A stretch of 64,000 nucleotides of DNA from Rhodospirillales bacterium. Its GTDB lineage: Bacteria > Pseudomonadota > Alphaproteobacteria > Reyranellales > Reyranellaceae. The stretch spans positions 2,570,501-2,634,500 of the forward strand of contig CP064988.1 of the NCBI GenBank assembly GCA_016699855.1, read 5' to 3'. The notes below the pieces were generated by a model. It searched no databases, was not told the origin of the DNA, and saw only the letters and a program-made list of their open reading frames with translations. The translations under genes were made by a program, and so were the position numbers. This document shows, in pieces, positions 62,401-64,000 of this stretch (position 1 is its first letter; every line of letters begins with the position of its first letter).

Positions 62401-64000
62401 GGTCGGCGTCGGCGACATGTCGGGCGACGTGTTCGGCAACGGGCTGCTGCGCTCCGACCGGACGCGGCTGCTGGCCGCGTTCGACCACCGCCACATCTTC
62501 GTCGACCCGGCGCCCGATCCGGCCACGAGCTTCCAGGAGCGGACGCGGCTGTTCATGCTGCCGCGCTCGTCGTGGGCGGACTACGACCGCGCCCTGCTGT
62601 CGCCGGGCGGCTTCATCGTCGAGCGCTCGGCCAAGTCGGTCGAGGTGCCGGCGGCGGCGCGCGCCATGCTCGGCGTGGCCGAGGAGCGCGTGACGCCCGT
62701 CGAGCTGATGCGCGCGATCATCAAGGCGCCGGTCGACCTGCTGTTCTTCGGCGGCATCGGAAACTACGTTAAGGCCTCGACCGAGGCGCACGCCGACGCC
62801 GGCGACAAGGCCAATGACGCGCTGCGGATCGACGGCCGCGAGATCCGCGCCCGCGTGGTCGGCGAGGGCGCCAATCTCGGCTGCACGCAGCGCGGCCGCA
62901 TCGAGGCGGCGCAGGCCGGCGTGCGTATCAACACCGACGCGATGGACAACTCCGCCGGCGTCGACACCTCGGACCACGAGGTCAACATCAAGATCGCCCT
63001 GGGCGACGCCGTGCGCCGCGGCCAGATCTCGGTGCAGGAGCGCGACCTGCTGCTGGCCTCGATGACCGACGAGGTCGGCCATCTGGTGCTGCGCGACAAC
63101 TACCAGCAGACCCAGGCGATCACGCTGGCGGCCGCGCAGGCGATGCCGGCGCACGAACGCCACGCGCGCATGATGCGGGCGCTGGACCGCGCCGGCCGGC
63201 TCGACCGCGCCGTCGAGTTCCTGCCCGACAACGACGCGATGAAGCGGCGCGCCGCCGCCGGGCAGCCACTGACGCGGCCGGAGCTGTGCGTGCTGCTGGC
63301 CTACGGCAAGATCGCGGTCAACGAGGAGATCCTGGCGTCGGACCTGCCCGACGACCCGCTGCTCGAGGGCGAGCTGTCGCGCTACTTCCCCGGCGCGATG
63401 CGCGAGGCGTTCGGCGATTCCATCCGCCGCCACCGGCTGAAGCGCGAGATCGTGTCGCTGCAGATCACCAACTCGCTGGTCAACCGAGTCGGCAGCACCT
63501 TCGTGCACGACATCCGCGAGCGCACCGGCGCCACCACCGCCGACATCGCGCGCTGCTTCGCGATCGTGCGCGACAGCTTCCTGCTGCGCGAGGTGTGGAC
63601 CGACATCGAGGCGCTCGACGGCGCGCTGGTCGCCGACGCGCAGACCGCGATGCTGATCGCCACGCAGCGCCTGGTCGAGCGGGCCACGCTGTGGGCGCTG
63701 CGCGGTCTGCCGCGGCCGGTCGACATGACGAAGGCGGTCGACGCGCTGCGTCCTTCGGTGGCGATCCTCGCCGAGGGGCTCGAGGATCTGCTGCCGCAGG
63801 GCGAGCGTGCCGCGATCATGCAGCGCGCCGAGACGTTCCGCCTGGCCGGCGCGCCCGAGCCGCTGGCCCGGCGCGTGGCCGCGCTCGACACGCTGGGCGC
63901 GGCCGGCGATGTCGCGGCGCTGGCGGCGGTCGCGCGGGTCGGCGTGCCCGACGCCGCGCGGCTCTATTTCGAGCTGGGCGCGCGGCTCGGCTTCGACTGG
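59480..64000 (+). CDS. gdh: NAD-specific glutamate dehydrogenase, large (180-kDa-type) family, 3'-truncated by window
   Basis: Converts glutamate to 2-oxoglutarate and ammonia with NAD. The frame is open from ATG 59480 (after GGGAGGA) to the last base, 1507 codons, of an expected 1580-1620. Regulatory N-terminal domains (VEIVNDDMPFLVDSVRIEL; EADHYTFLGCRRFTYHPG) lead to the catalytic core: GGRVARGGIRWSDRREDFRTE, KAQMVKNAVIVPVGSKGGFF (catalytic Lys), LVVAADKGTATFSDIANG, GVGDMSGDVFGNGLL and VVGEGANLGCTQRGR (NAD domain). All core residues are present. Other frames on both strands here are shadows. The gene continues past the window end. Confidence 0.96.
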   Translation, partial: MTQRASDGSADALDAVVAAARARGGEDAARFARALHEGLAPEDVAAVAPETRAAQSLALFGFLAARDAGAVKLRVYDPVAGTHGYAARGSVVEIVNDDMPFLVDSVRIELARRDLAVGLMAHPVVPVARDAAGALTGFGAGVAGARRESVMRLEIDRAGDAGARDDLAAALARALDEARLAVTDWKAMRQAALDAARDLPADDPESAEAAAFLRWLEADHYTFLGCRRFTYHPGATGEIAYEVVPGSGLGILRGDDERLFDPHPAGRAALAAFAKGPAPLLVVKSDRPSRVHRAGAMDVVAVKLRDADGKATGEWRFAGLFTSTVYHSSPRDIPLLRHKVARTLARAGFEPASHDGKALLNILDAYPRDELFQSNDDDLFETATGVLRLQERQRVALFARPDAARRFVSCLVYAPRDSYDSDLRRRFAAILGRAYGGAVESYSVSVGDTSALARVLFVLRPADPMAALPDAEAVEAELAEAARTWGDRLKDALVARHGEEIGLARARAATDAFPAAYREAFDGATAARDLELAIAVRGGTPLGIDLYRRPDQAPHQVAVKVARADQPIPLSDVLPTLENMGLRTLTETPHRLSLPDGAVWLHEFSLESSDGRAIDVGAEGGDFAGALTGVWLGTFENDGFNRLVLAAGLDTRDVVVLRAYAKYLRQAGIPFSQEYMERALATHPGIAADLAALFRARLDPALGAPDSEARVEAAARARDAVLAALDGVASLDEDRILRRFLNAIECTLRTNLWQAGADGAPKPYVSFKIDSRRIDDLPAPRPLVEIFVYSSRVEAIHLRGGRVARGGIRWSDRREDFRTEILGLMKAQMVKNAVIVPVGSKGGFFVKRPPLGGTREQAQAEGIECYKTLIRGMLDITDNLSPEGGVVPPWSVLRHDGDDPYLVVAADKGTATFSDIANGVSAEYGFWLGDAFASGGSAGYDHKRMAITARGAWESVKRHFRETGHDVQTTPFTAVGVGDMSGDVFGNGLLRSDRTRLLAAFDHRHIFVDPAPDPATSFQERTRLFMLPRSSWADYDRALLSPGGFIVERSAKSVEVPAAARAMLGVAEERVTPVELMRAIIKAPVDLLFFGGIGNYVKASTEAHADAGDKANDALRIDGREIRARVVGEGANLGCTQRGRIEAAQAGVRINTDAMDNSAGVDTSDHEVNIKIALGDAVRRGQISVQERDLLLASMTDEVGHLVLRDNYQQTQAITLAAAQAMPAHERHARMMRALDRAGRLDRAVEFLPDNDAMKRRAAAGQPLTRPELCVLLAYGKIAVNEEILASDLPDDPLLEGELSRYFPGAMREAFGDSIRRHRLKREIVSLQITNSLVNRVGSTFVHDIRERTGATTADIARCFAIVRDSFLLREVWTDIEALDGALVADAQTAMLIATQRLVERATLWALRGLPRPVDMTKAVDALRPSVAILAEGLEDLLPQGERAAIMQRAETFRLAGAPEPLARRVAALDTLGAAGDVAALAAVARVGVPDAARLYFELGARLGFDW

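Noticed and set aside
59375..63508. Two long minus-strand frames opposite the dehydrogenase gene
   Set aside because: Plus frame from 59480 stays open to the window end with full NAD-GDH motifs; the antisense products are low-complexity.

Overview
The window is about 64 kb of very GC-rich, densely coding DNA. It looks like a chromosome segment of an alphaproteobacterium, possibly a Rhodospirillales- or Reyranella-like lineage, though the exact taxon cannot be fixed from sequence alone. The support is the set of gene neighbourhoods typical of that class: an FYDLN acid-domain protein and tRNA-Ala next to aroA, cmk beside rpsA, ihfB followed by lapA, rsmB/htpX/SDHAF4, and a large NAD-glutamate dehydrogenase. 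There is no rRNA, CRISPR array, prophage or plasmid replication gene.

Layout. 1-2.2 kb: 3' part of a malic enzyme fused to a phosphotransacetylase domain (maeB). 2.2-12.4 kb: a complete phosphate-starvation block, phoR, a Pho box, pstSCAB, phoU and phoB. It is followed by a strong terminator, a second Pho-box-like array ahead of a 79-aa Ala/Lys-rich protein, a nitroreductase, and a PhoX-type Tat-exported phosphatase. 12.5-16.5 kb: a TTC38-like TPR protein, rpsA and cmk. 16.5-25 kb: an accessory block between cmk and aroA. It holds an emrA/emrB efflux pair, small exported proteins, a P-loop kinase, a low-GC pair of genes, a broken HlyB-type ABC ATPase and most of the window's palindromic repeats. 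25-31.5 kb: aroA, the FYDLN protein, tRNA-Ala(GGC), an apparently intact IS630-family element inserted at the stop codon of an OmpA-family gene, an unknown protein and an MDR reductase. 31.5-37 kb: a membrane protein, several tiny single-pass membrane proteins and a 757-codon protein built almost only of RTX calcium-binding repeats. 37-42 kb: rsmB, an SbmA/YddA-like ABC transporter, htpX and an SDHAF4-like gene. 42-47 kb: a nuclease, then a minus-strand run (ihfB, lapA, ornithine cyclodeaminase, metallophosphoesterase, FAD oxidoreductase, amino-acid-synthesis family), mostly overlapping or closely spaced. 47-56 kb: a Bcr/CflA transporter, a flavoprotein-SelD fusion with mobB, an acyl-CoA dehydrogenase, an iridoid-synthase-like reductase and two envelope proteins. 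56-64 kb: nrdB and nrdA, then the first 1507 codons of NAD-glutamate dehydrogenase.

Three families of dispersed intergenic palindromes occur: family A (about 66 bp, 6 copies), family B (about 73 bp, with GGGGTCAG/CTGACCCC ends, 6 full copies plus fragments) and family C (CTTCTCC-type hairpins, often in inverted pairs). Four otherwise conserved genes (maeB, the nitroreductase, emrA, nrdA) each carry one net extra base in a short G/C tract. Because all four shift the same way, they look like residual sequence errors rather than decay, but this needs reads to settle.
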